The notes under the pieces are model-generated. The model searched no databases. It was not told where the DNA came from and was given only the letters and a program-made list of their open reading frames with translations. Position numbers and translations under genes: made by a program. Shown here one piece after another: positions 8,584-15,773 of a DNA stretch of 64,000 nucleotides (the first letter of the stretch is position 1; each line of letters opens with the position of its first letter). Source of the DNA: Sphingomonas limnosediminicola (GTDB lineage: Bacteria > Pseudomonadota > Alphaproteobacteria > Sphingomonadales > Sphingomonadaceae); contig NZ_BAABBM010000001.1 of the NCBI RefSeq assembly GCF_039537965.1, forward strand, positions 2,579,501-2,643,500, written 5' to 3'.

Positions 8584-9186
8584 GTGGCAAACGCTTCCGC
8601 AAAGCTCGTAGAACCCTCACCCCAGCCTAAGATGGAACACGAAGACACATCCGCAGCGGAGCTGCCTGCGGTCACCGGCCGGGTGAAATGGTTCGATGCG
8701 ACCCGTGGTTTCGGGTTCCTCGTCTGCGACGGGATCGAAGGTGACGTGCTGCTCCATTTCAGCGTGCTTCGCGAGCATGGCCGCCGCAGCGTTCCGGAAG
8801 GGGCGCTGATCGAGGTCGTGCCGGTGAAGCAGGAACGCGGGCTGCAAGCGAAGCGGGTCATCTCCATCGATCTCAGCGCTGCCTTGCCGCAGCCGCCGCG
8901 CTCGTCCATCTCTCCCGCCGAACGATCTGACCGCAAGGCGCTTGCCGATGCGGCCGGTGAGTTTGAGCCGGTGGAGGTCAAATGGTTCAACCGCGTGCGC
9001 GGCTACGGTTTCGTGAAGCGGCCCGACGAATCGGGCGGCGAGGATGTGTTCGTCCACATGGAGACGGTCCGCCATGCGCATCTCGGCGACTTGCAGCCGG
9101 GACAGCCGCTGGAAGCGCGGATCGCGCCGAGCGGCAAGGGCCTGACGGCCGTCGAGCTCCGGCTCACAAACGACTTCGAAGCTTAG
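8584..9186 (+). CDS. double cold-shock-domain protein
   Basis: A 200-aa protein with two cold-shock (OB-fold, single-strand nucleic acid binding) domains: residues about 32-96 with VKWFDATRGFGFLV and about 130-198 with VKWFNRVRGYGFVKRP and DVFVHME. The first domain has the RNP2-like DVLLHFS. Tandem-CSD proteins of this layout are typical of alphaproteobacteria and act as RNA chaperones or stress regulators. The start is probably the GTG at 8584 after an AAGG box; an ATG at 8632 is an alternative. The following DUF192 coding frame abuts or overlaps its 3' end. Confidence 0.9.
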   Translation: MANASAKLVEPSPQPKMEHEDTSAAELPAVTGRVKWFDATRGFGFLVCDGIEGDVLLHFSVLREHGRRSVPEGALIEVVPVKQERGLQAKRVISIDLSAALPQPPRSSISPAERSDRKALADAAGEFEPVEVKWFNRVRGYGFVKRPDESGGEDVFVHMETVRHAHLGDLQPGQPLEARIAPSGKGLTAVELRLTNDFEA

Positions 9187-9284
9187 GCGCGCTTGCTGCT
9201 GCCGCCCTCGCGGCGTGCAGCCCCCAAGCGCCGGCACAAAATTTCCCAGCAGAAGAACAGGGCCAGACGGGCTTGGCTGAAACC

Positions 9285-9641
9285 ATGCTGACCGTTCATT
9301 CGAAGAACGGCGACCACCGCTTCAAGGTCGAAATTGCAGCGACGCCGGAAGAGCAGGAGCGGGGCTTGATGTTCCGCAAGTCGCTGGCCGGCGACTGCGG
9401 CATGATCTTCCCGTACCAGCCGGCGCAGTCCGTCGCCTTCTGGATGAAGAACACGCTCATCCCGCTCGATATCATTTTCATCCGTGCCGACGGCACGATC
9501 GCGCGGATCAGCAATGCCAAGGCGCTAGACCTGACTCCGGTCCCGTCAGGCGAGCCGATCACCGGCGTTCTCGAAATCCGTGGCGGCCGCGCGGCGGAAC
9601 TTGGTATCGCCGAGGGCGACAGGGCCGAGTGGCGGCAATAG
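9285..9641 (+). CDS. DUF192 family protein (N-terminus uncertain)
   Basis: The 118-aa core matches the DUF192 fold: EIAATPEEQERGLMFRK at about 14-30, the MIFPYQPAQSVAFWMKNT block and PLDIIFI near 60-66. Relatives are small exported proteins of unknown role. Upstream, in the same frame, the sequence encodes a lipoprotein-like segment (SLGALAAAALAACSP, lipobox LAAC, around 9180-9221), but no ATG, GTG or TTG precedes it in frame except ATG 8982, deep inside the cold-shock gene. I therefore give the ATG at 9285 as a safe start; the true start is probably upstream, possibly hidden by a sequence error. Confidence 0.75.
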   Translation: MLTVHSKNGDHRFKVEIAATPEEQERGLMFRKSLAGDCGMIFPYQPAQSVAFWMKNTLIPLDIIFIRADGTIARISNAKALDLTPVPSGEPITGVLEIRGGRAAELGIAEGDRAEWRQ

Positions 9642-9686
9642 CTTAGTCTTGCTTCCACCGCTCCGACGCGGCACAGGCACGCACCC

Positions 9687-10070
9687 ATGGGTTTCTGGTC
9701 CAAAACATTCACCTGGTGGAACGGCGCGACGTGGGGAACGTCGCTCTTCACGCGGCGCTTCGGCGACGAGGTCGGCAAGGACGATCTCGGCAACGTTTAT
9801 TATGCCGACAAGAAGAACCCGAATCGCCGCTGGGTGATCTACGACGGATCCAACGACGGCAGCCGCGTTCCGCCTGGCTGGCAGGCGTGGCTCAAGGGCA
9901 CGATCGAGGACGTTCCGAGCAAGGCGCTTCCGCCAGTCCGCAAGTTTCAGAAGGATCCGACGCCCAACCTGACGGGCACGATGGCAGCGTTCCGGCCTGA
10001 CGGTGCGCTAGGCTCAGGCAAGATCCGCCCGGCTTCGACCGGCGATTATGAGCCCTGGATCCCGGAATAA
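9687..10070 (+). CDS. NDUFA12-family NADH:ubiquinone oxidoreductase accessory subunit
   Basis: A 127-aa homologue of the mitochondrial complex I accessory subunit NDUFA12 (B17.2), found in alphaproteobacteria. The conserved start WWNGATWGTSLFT (residues 10-22) and DDLGNVYYADKK, then RRWVIYDG and PPGWQAWLKG, are diagnostic. The C-terminal YEPWIPE tail is typical. It is peripheral to the membrane complex. It is immediately followed by a DUF2155 gene, a pairing common in this group. Confidence 0.93.
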   Translation: MGFWSKTFTWWNGATWGTSLFTRRFGDEVGKDDLGNVYYADKKNPNRRWVIYDGSNDGSRVPPGWQAWLKGTIEDVPSKALPPVRKFQKDPTPNLTGTMAAFRPDGALGSGKIRPASTGDYEPWIPE

Positions 10071-10071
10071 G

Positions 10072-10692
10072 GTGAAGCGCTCCGTCGCATTGTCACTCGC
10101 GCTCGCTGCCGCCGCCTGCTCGCGCGGCGGTCAGCAGCAGCAGAATCAAGCGGCGCCGGCTGCGCGCCAGGCGCCGGCGACGGCGGCCGGGCAGGGCGGC
10201 GTCACGCCGATGGCGCAGCGCGTCGCAGTGCTCGGCATGCTCAACAAGCGCAACGGTATCGTGAAGGATGTCGCGCTTCGGCCGGGTCAGTCGGTGCGCT
10301 GGAAAGACCTGTTGGTGCGGCTACGCGCCTGCGAGACGTCGGCGCCGTGGGAAGAAGAGAAGCTTACCGGCGCATTCGTCCAGGTCGACGTGCAGAAGCC
10401 CGACAAGACCTGGAATCGCGTCTTTTCAGGCTGGCTCTACAAGGAATCGCCGTCCCTCAACGTCGTCGAGCACCCGGTCTACGACGTCTGGCCCAAAAGC
10501 TGCGAGATGACGTACCCGGCTGGGCCGGCGGCGACTGCCGCGCCGGCAAGTTCCAGCAGCCGGTCGAGCGCGCCGAAATCGGGCGGGCCGTCGACGGCCG
10601 GGGCGAAGCCCGCGACGTCTGCGCCTGGAACGCCTGAGACTCCCGCTGCGCCGCCGACCGCACCTAGTGCTGCAGAAAGCAACGCGACGTAA
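10072..10692 (+). CDS. DUF2155 domain lipoprotein/secreted protein
   Basis: A 206-aa protein from the GTG at 10072, 1 bp after the preceding stop; an in-frame ATG at 10048 would give 214 aa. The N-terminus [17 protein letters not shown] is a lipoprotein signal. The DUF2155 core runs over about residues 52-150, with [30 protein letters not shown] and the conserved [10 protein letters not shown]. The last 60 residues are Ala/Pro/Ser-rich. The final 214 bp overlap the convergent aat gene, and the overlap includes the DVWPKSCEM motif. The function of the family is unknown, although its gene order next to the complex I subunit is conserved. Confidence 0.88.
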   Translation: MKRSVALSLALAAAACSRGGQQQQNQAAPAARQAPATAAGQGGVTPMAQRVAVLGMLNKRNGIVKDVALRPGQSVRWKDLLVRLRACETSAPWEEEKLTGAFVQVDVQKPDKTWNRVFSGWLYKESPSLNVVEHPVYDVWPKSCEMTYPAGPAATAAPASSSSRSSAPKSGGPSTAGAKPATSAPGTPETPAAPPTAPSAAESNAT

Positions 10693-11222
10693 GTGTCGCG
10701 CGACACGCTGACCGCGCCCAGCGAGGCGAGATGGTCGGTCATGAATTGACAGTCGAGCAGGGTGAAATTGCCGGTGCGCATTCGCGCTACCAGCCACGCA
10801 AGCGCGACCTTCGACGCGTCCGTCGTCCGGCTGAACATGCTTTCGCCGAAGAAGGCTCGCCCGAGCTTAACGCCGTAAAGGCCGCCGACCAACGCATCGC
10901 CCTGCCAGACCTCGATCGAATGTGCGTGGCCCGAGCCATGGAGCGCCAGCATCGCGCGTTCCAGTTCGGCGTTGATCCAGGTCTCCTCGCGATCGGCGCA
11001 GGCGGTGATGACCGCGGCGAAATCGCGGTCGCGCGTAACGGCGAACTTGTCGGACCTGATGGTGCGGTTGAGCGACCGTGAGACGTGAAAGCGGTCGAGA
11101 GGGATGATCGCGCGGTTGCGTGGCTCGACCCAGAACAGCTCGTCCGCCTCGCGGCTGTCGGCCATCGGAAAGATGCCGGTGGCGTAGCCCTGAAGCAAAA
11201 GGCGGGGATCGAGGCGACTCAT
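10479..11222 (-). CDS. aat: leucyl/phenylalanyl-tRNA--protein transferase
   Basis: Aat transfers Leu or Phe from tRNA to N-terminal Arg/Lys of proteins, marking them for the N-degron pathway. The 247-aa protein has the family motifs [11 protein letters not shown] (12-22), [23 protein letters not shown] (29-51), [35 protein letters not shown] (about 112-132) and LLDCQF. The C-terminal [12 protein letters not shown] tail is the usual ending in sphingomonads, so the stop at 10479 is probably real even though the last 214 bp lie antisense to the DUF2155 gene. A typical Aat is 220-240 aa. Confidence 0.95.
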   Translation of the reverse strand: MSRLDPRLLLQGYATGIFPMADSREADELFWVEPRNRAIIPLDRFHVSRSLNRTIRSDKFAVTRDRDFAAVITACADREETWINAELERAMLALHGSGHAHSIEVWQGDALVGGLYGVKLGRAFFGESMFSRTTDASKVALAWLVARMRTGNFTLLDCQFMTDHLASLGAVSVSRDTYVALLSAALGAVGGAAGVSGVPGADVAGFAPAVDGPPDFGALDRLLELAGAAVAAGPAGYVISQLLGQTS

Positions 11223-11401
11223 CGCAGTCCAATATCGTGGCGGTAAGGCGCGGATGGAACCTCCTGTTGACCTTGAGGGTGGTCAACGGCAGTTTGTTGC
11301 GGCCTGTACATGAGTGAGCGCCAGTGCGGCGTTCTAAAGAACCTGTTCTAGCTTATTCACGAGACTGCCCACGAACTAACTAGTCACAGGGGGTCGGCAT
11401 C

Positions 11402-12109
11402 ATGGCTGAAGACTGGCTGTCAGACGTTCAGAAATATGATCCGGATGCTGACCCGGACGTCGTGGCGGGCATCGTCCGCTATTGCGGCATTGCCCTGCGC
11501 AAGCGCGATTCCGCGCTGGTGTCCTTCTCGAGCGATGACGAGGTCGCGCGAGTGCGCAACAACTTCCTCAAAAAGAAGCTCGGGCTCGAGCAACCGGATG
11601 ATGAGCTGAACGTCGCGATCAATGCCGTTGGCGAGCGGATGAATGGCGACAACAGCAAGAACCGTGTGACGGTTTACTACCTGCTCTCGCAGGCCTTCGA
11701 CCGCCACGATGCCTTCCGCAAGGCGCCGCGAGCCAAGGCCGCGCCGAAGGGCGACGATGTCGTTGCTGCCGCACCAGCTGCGGAGCCTTCGGCGCCTGAG
11801 GCGCCTGCGACGCAAGTTGAGGATGCGCCGAGTGAGGCTCCATCGATTTCGGATACGAGCAGCAGCCCCGCCTTTGCGGCAGACGCTCCCCGGACCGTGC
11901 CGCCGGAACCGGTTGCCCCGACGTCGTTCGGCCGGAAGGTCAGCAATGGCGTTCCTCCGCCTCCCCCCAATCCAATCCGCTCAACGCTTGCCGAAACTTC
12001 ATCGGTGCCACTGGTCGAGGAGGAAAAGAGCGGTGGGTTCAGATGGTGGCCGTGGCTGATCCTCGTGGTCGTCGCAATTGCTGCCTTCCTGTGGTGGCAA
12101 AACCGCTAG
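11402..12109 (+). CDS. DUF2853 protein with C-terminal membrane anchor
   Basis: A 235-aa protein. Residues 1-107 match DUF2853: DWLSDVQKYDPDADPDVVAGI, VRYCGIALRKRDSALVSFS, RVRNNFLKKKLGL and NRVTVYYLL. Usual family members stop there, at about 110 aa. Here a Pro/Ala-rich linker of about 100 residues and a terminal helix (WWPWLILVVVAIAAFLWW, 215-232) are added. The tail-anchored arrangement suggests inner-membrane tethering with the domain in the cytoplasm. RBS-like AGGGGG lies upstream of the ATG. It converges with arsC, overlapping by 4 bp. Confidence 0.85.
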   Translation: MAEDWLSDVQKYDPDADPDVVAGIVRYCGIALRKRDSALVSFSSDDEVARVRNNFLKKKLGLEQPDDELNVAINAVGERMNGDNSKNRVTVYYLLSQAFDRHDAFRKAPRAKAAPKGDDVVAAAPAAEPSAPEAPATQVEDAPSEAPSISDTSSSPAFAADAPRTVPPEPVAPTSFGRKVSNGVPPPPPNPIRSTLAETSSVPLVEEEKSGGFRWWPWLILVVVAIAAFLWWQNR

Positions 12110-12453
12110 AGTATTTCGCGCACCGTTTCCTGCGGACGGCAGAGGCGAACGCCCTTCTCGGTCTCGACGAGCGGGCGATTGATTAGGATCGGGTGCTTGA
12201 TCATCGCGTCGAGCACTTCATCGTCGCTGACGTCGGGCCGGTTCAGCCCGAGCTCCTCCGCCAGCGGCTCCTTGGCGCGCAGGCCTTCGCGGGGGGTAAT
12301 GCCGGCGCGGTCGTATAGGCGGACTAGTTCGTCCCGGGTCGGCGGAATCTTCATATATTCGCGAATCCACACGTCGAAGCCCCCGTCGCGCAAGATTTCG
12401 AGCGTCTTGCGAGACGTTCCACACATCGGATTGTGATAAATTGTTGCTTTCAT
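12106..12453 (-). CDS. arsC: arsenate reductase (glutaredoxin-dependent)
   Basis: A 115-aa ArsC of the glutaredoxin-coupled class, which reduces arsenate to arsenite in the cytoplasm. The catalytic Cys11 lies in NPMCGTSRKTL. The arginine pocket is represented by NRP (Arg93) and RLCRPQE near 103-106, and LIKHPIL-like (MIKHPILINRPLV) is present. No arsB, arsR or arsH is next to it, so this is an orphan copy; YfgD-like orphan reductases share this layout, and the true substrate is not certain. Confidence 0.88.
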   Translation of the reverse strand: MKATIYHNPMCGTSRKTLEILRDGGFDVWIREYMKIPPTRDELVRLYDRAGITPREGLRAKEPLAEELGLNRPDVSDDEVLDAMIKHPILINRPLVETEKGVRLCRPQETVREIL

Positions 12454-12653
12454 GAACCGAGTTGTTCCTGACAGTGATTCAACAGGTTAAACATACATTT
12501 AACGCGAGTTTCGCGCATTCTGAGGACGTTGTTGTCGCGGTTGCGGAACGATGCGCCCAGATCGTCGTTCCAGCCCCCGTAACATGCCCGCCGTCTGCGG
12601 AAGCGATGGCGCACGGCGTGTTCCGGCAGCTCAACTGAACGGGAGACAGAGCG

Positions 12654-13217
12654 ATGCATAAATCAGTCCTTACCCTCACCCTCGCAACGACCATGACCCT
12701 CGGCGCATGCGCAAGCAACCCGCGCGTGGCGCAGGATGCCGCCATCGGCGCGGCCGGCGGCGCCGCAGTGGGCGCGGTGGTTCCGGGCGTGAGCGTGATT
12801 CAAGGTGCCGCTGTTGGCGCCGCGATCGGCGGTCTCGCCGGCGCTGTGTGGGCCGACAACAACAACGACGGATACGTCGACGGCTACATTCAGAACGGCC
12901 AATATTACACCGGTACCCCGTCGGGCTACGATCCGGGCACGCGCAGCGTTCTCGGCAGCGCGGCGACCGGCGCTCTCGGCGGTGCAGCGCTCGGCGCAGC
13001 CGCCGGCGCGCTCATCCCGGGCGTCAGCGTCCTTCAGGGCGCGGTGATCGGTGCGGCTGTCGGCGGTCTCGCCGGCGCAGTCTGGGCCGATCGCAACAAT
13101 GACGGCCAGGTGGACGGATACGTCTACAACGGGCAATACTATCAGGGCGCGCCGGCTGGTGCGGCCCCGGCCCCGATGGCCTCGCCGCCACCCACCCGCA
13201 GCGGTGAACGCGGCTAA
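12654..13217 (+). CDS. glycine-zipper lipoprotein with two tandem repeats
   Basis: A 187-aa exported protein: lipobox LGAC near residue 19, then two near-identical units of about 80 residues. Each unit has a Gly/Ala zipper (IGAAGGAAVGAVVPGVSVIQGA / LGGAALGAAAG...), an AVWADNNNDG or AVWADRNNDG segment and a YxNGQYYxG motif. Glycine zippers of this kind insert in or line the outer membrane in 17-kDa-antigen-like proteins. The repeated NNNDG(Y/Q)VDGY loops look calcium-binding-like, but this is only a resemblance. The start ATG follows a GGGAGAC box. Confidence 0.75.
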   Translation: MHKSVLTLTLATTMTLGACASNPRVAQDAAIGAAGGAAVGAVVPGVSVIQGAAVGAAIGGLAGAVWADNNNDGYVDGYIQNGQYYTGTPSGYDPGTRSVLGSAATGALGGAALGAAAGALIPGVSVLQGAVIGAAVGGLAGAVWADRNNDGQVDGYVYNGQYYQGAPAGAAPAPMASPPPTRSGERG

Positions 13218-13225
13218 ACTTGGTC

Positions 13226-13248
13226 CCGTCAAAGTGGTATTTTGACGG
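13226..13248. other. short hairpin between the glycine-zipper and transpeptidase genes
   Basis: CCGTCAAA pairs with TTTGACGG (8 bp, 7-nt loop). It sits 9 bp after the glycine-zipper stop and 22 bp before the transpeptidase start. It has no long T-run on the plus strand, so it may be a weak terminator or an mRNA-stabilising element. Confidence 0.4.
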
Positions 13249-13269
13249 TACCCTTCGGACGGAGAACAA

Positions 13270-14652
13270 GTGATCAGTTCGCGTAGACAGTGCACCGGCT
13301 TCGCGCCGGTGCACTTTACTTTCAAGGCAGCGGCGGCTGCGGCAGGCCTGGTGCTCGCCGCGGCGCCGCTTTCTGCTGCCCACGCCGCACCGGCGCCAAC
13401 CGTCGCCAAGGCAGCGCCAGTGCGCCTTGGGCAAAGCGTGGATGATTTCTATCGCCTGCGCCAAGGCGCGCCGCTGTGGCTCGCGACCAAAGCGGGTGAC
13501 GCAGCCGACCAGCTTATCTCGCTGCTAAGCTCCGCGAGCCTCGATGGGCTCGACCCCGAAAAATACCATGTCGCCGGGCTGCAGCATGCGGTTGAACTCG
13601 CGCGTGCGGGGAAGCCGAAGGACGTTGCCTCTGCCGACCGCATGCTCTCCGAAGCATTCGTCGCTTACGTCAACGACACGCGCCGTGATCCTGGGCTTGG
13701 CATTCTGTACGTCGATCCTTCGCTGAAGCCGGTACCGCCATCAGCGCTTGCCGCACTGATCGGTGCATCGAATGCGCCGTCGCTGAGCGGCTATCTTCGC
13801 CAGCTCGGCTGGATGAACCCGATTTACGGCGAGCTCCGCCAGGCGCTGTCGAACCACACGTTCGCAAGCGACAAGGAGCGGCAGCTTCTTACCGTGAACC
13901 TAGAACGCGCCCGCACGCTTCCAGCCGGCAAGCAGCGCTACATCCTGGTCAACGCGGCGCAGCAGCGGCTCTACACATATGAAGACGGCAAGCAGGCCGA
14001 CTCCATGGTCGTGGTTGTCGGCAAGCCGAAATATCCGACGCCGATGATGACCGCCTACGTGCGGTTCGCCAGCCTCAACCCTTATTGGTTTGTTCCGCCC
14101 GATCTCGCCGCCGAGCGCATTGCGCCGAAGGTCGTGAAGCAGGGCATGAAATATCTCGACGACCTGGGCTATCAGGTGCTGTCCGACTGGACCGCCGACG
14201 CGCAGATCATCGACCCCAAGACAGTCGACTGGAAGGCCGTGGCGGCGGGCAAGGCCGAAGTGCTGATGCGCCAGTTGCCGGGTCCCCACAATTCGATGGG
14301 CCGCATGAAGTTCATGTTCCCCAACGAGGCGGGCGTGTACCTGCACGACAATCCGGAACGCGAGCTCTTCACCGAGGCGTCGCGGCTCTACAGCGGCGGT
14401 TGCGTGCGGCTCGAGGATGCGGCGCGGCTAGGCCGTTGGCTGTTCGGCCGCGACCTCGACTGGGAAAGCGCGAGCACCGAGGAAATGGTGCCGCTGAAGA
14501 ACCCGGTGCCGGTCTACATCACCTACCTCACCGCCATGCCGGCATCGGACGGCTCGTCGATCGCTTATTTCGACGACGTCTACGGGCGCGATGCGGCGCG
14601 GCTTGCGAAGTCGCAGTCGGATGCGGGTGCGGTGATCAGCGTCAGCCGCTGA
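13270..14652 (+). CDS. L,D-transpeptidase (YcbB/LdtD-like)
   Basis: A 460-aa periplasmic L,D-transpeptidase that makes 3-3 crosslinks in peptidoglycan. A signal peptide covers about residues 1-39. A degenerate scaffold region follows, then the YkuD catalytic domain at about 224-395 with ILVNAAQQRLYTYEDG, the PTPMM segment and the catalytic SGGCVRLED (Cys378); the upstream HDNPERELF block carries the conserved His. The GTG start at 13270 follows ACGGAGAAC. A stable hairpin with a T-rich tail lies inside codons 7-16. The stop abuts the convergent TonB gene (TGA|TCA). Confidence 0.92.
   Translation: MISSRRQCTGFAPVHFTFKAAAAAAGLVLAAAPLSAAHAAPAPTVAKAAPVRLGQSVDDFYRLRQGAPLWLATKAGDAADQLISLLSSASLDGLDPEKYHVAGLQHAVELARAGKPKDVASADRMLSEAFVAYVNDTRRDPGLGILYVDPSLKPVPPSALAALIGASNAPSLSGYLRQLGWMNPIYGELRQALSNHTFASDKERQLLTVNLERARTLPAGKQRYILVNAAQQRLYTYEDGKQADSMVVVVGKPKYPTPMMTAYVRFASLNPYWFVPPDLAAERIAPKVVKQGMKYLDDLGYQVLSDWTADAQIIDPKTVDWKAVAAGKAEVLMRQLPGPHNSMGRMKFMFPNEAGVYLHDNPERELFTEASRLYSGGCVRLEDAARLGRWLFGRDLDWESASTEEMVPLKNPVPVYITYLTAMPASDGSSIAYFDDVYGRDAARLAKSQSDAGAVISVSR
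13289..13315 (+). promoter_or_regulatory. terminator-like hairpin inside the transpeptidase signal-peptide codons
   Basis: GTGCACCGGC (13290-13299) and GCCGGTGCAC (13305-13314) form a perfect 10-bp stem, 11 bp with the flanking A-T, around a 5-nt loop, followed by TTTACTTTC. It lies 20 bp into the coding sequence and looks like an attenuator or translation-coupled pause element. It could also be a chance palindrome. Confidence 0.4.
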
Positions 14653-15357
14653 TCAGAGGCTCCACGTCGCGACATATTGCAGCTGATAGGGGATCGGGCG
14701 TCTCTGGTCGTCGAGTGCCGGCCGAAAGCGCAGGCGCTGGACGATGAGCGGGCATAATCCCTGATCGACGTAGGGGTCGCCGCTCGATCGCACGATGCGG
14801 CAGTTGGTCGGAACGCCGGTCGGTTCGATCCTGAGCGAGACCATGGCGCCGCCGCGCGGCAGCCGGTCCGCGCCTATCAGCCTATAATCGCCACGCCCGA
14901 GGTTCCGGAGCAGTGCCGGCGGCGTGTAGCGGGAGAAATCCGCTGCACCGCCTCCACCGGGGCCATTGCCGCTTCCGCCCGCGCCAGTGCCGGTGCCGGC
15001 GACTGCGGCGCCCGAATTCGGCGCGCTGCCGATGCCCGCGACTTTGGCGGCTGGGATGGGCGAGGGCAGCGGCAATCTTGGCTGCGGCGCCACGATCGGC
15101 GCGGCCTCCGCTTTCTTCGCGGGCGCGCCGGCGGGCCTCTTCGCCGGTTGCTGCCTTGGCGCCGGAGGCGGCGGCTGCACCGGTGGCGGGGGAGGCTCTC
15201 GGACGTCGATGGTCGTGAACTGCTCGACCACCTTGCTCACGATCCGGACATTGAGGCCGCTGACGATGATCGCCGCGAGCGCGACATGGACGGCGACGAC
15301 GGCCGCGATGGCCCTTGCCTGGTCCGGCCGGTCGGCTGTTCCACGATAACTCGACAT
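14653..15357 (-). CDS. TonB-family energy transducer
   Basis: A 234-aa protein from the ATG at 15357. It has a short cytoplasmic N-terminus, one transmembrane helix (AIAAVVAVHVALAAIIVSGL, about 17-36), a proline-rich periplasmic spacer (PPPPPVQPPPPAPRQQPAKR) and a C-terminal TonB domain with GGAMVSLRIEPTGVPTNCRI and the conserved CxL-IVQRLRFRPALD ending. TonB couples ExbBD to outer-membrane receptors. No exbB/exbD or receptor gene is adjacent. The frame extends to 15450, but the internal ATG gives the usual topology. Confidence 0.85.
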   Translation of the reverse strand: MSSYRGTADRPDQARAIAAVVAVHVALAAIIVSGLNVRIVSKVVEQFTTIDVREPPPPPVQPPPPAPRQQPAKRPAGAPAKKAEAAPIVAPQPRLPLPSPIPAAKVAGIGSAPNSGAAVAGTGTGAGGSGNGPGGGGAADFSRYTPPALLRNLGRGDYRLIGADRLPRGGAMVSLRIEPTGVPTNCRIVRSSGDPYVDQGLCPLIVQRLRFRPALDDQRRPIPYQLQYVATWSL

Positions 15358-15511
15358 GCTTGTCTGCGTCACCGATAACCTGGGTTGCGCCACAAGGTTT
15401 AGCACTGCCCCGTCGCCGCCGGGTACCGGCGTGCCGAAGCTGAACGTCAATTAATGGAACAGCGCAACGTCGCACATCGTTCCGGGTTCGGTAACGGATG
15501 GAGAATGAGGG

Positions 15512-15757
15512 ATGAAGAGTCTGATTGCACTTGGCGCTGCGGCGCTCGTCGCGACGGTTGCTCCCGCGCCGGCTCAAGCTCGTGAGGGCTGCGGCCGCGA
15601 CTTTCACCGTACGCCGAACGGCATGTGCCGCGCGAACAAGGGTACGCACGCTCGCTATATGGAAGGTCGTTATTACGCCGGCCAGGGATATTGGTACCGT
15701 AACGGCTGGTACCATCGACGGCACCGTCACAACGGGATCTGGATCTATTCCCGCTAA
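15512..15757 (+). CDS. small secreted GCG-type protein
   Basis: An 81-aa exported protein with signal peptide MKSLIALGAAALVATVAPAPAQA and a mature part starting REGCGRDFHRTPNGMCRANKG. It ends in a Tyr/Trp/His/Arg-rich tail (YWYRNGWYHRRHRHNGIW). The GCGxxxHRxxxGxC pattern recalls the short GCG_CRPN-type secreted proteins common in alphaproteobacteria; their function is unknown. The start is supported by a GGAGAATGAGGG region upstream. Confidence 0.7.
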   Translation: MKSLIALGAAALVATVAPAPAQAREGCGRDFHRTPNGMCRANKGTHARYMEGRYYAGQGYWYRNGWYHRRHRHNGIWIYSR

Positions 15758-15773
15758 GGCCTGGCAGCAGTGG

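Noticed and set aside
12106..12453. Arsenic-resistance operon
   Set aside because: Only an ArsC-like reductase is present; no arsR, arsB, acr3 or arsH neighbours.
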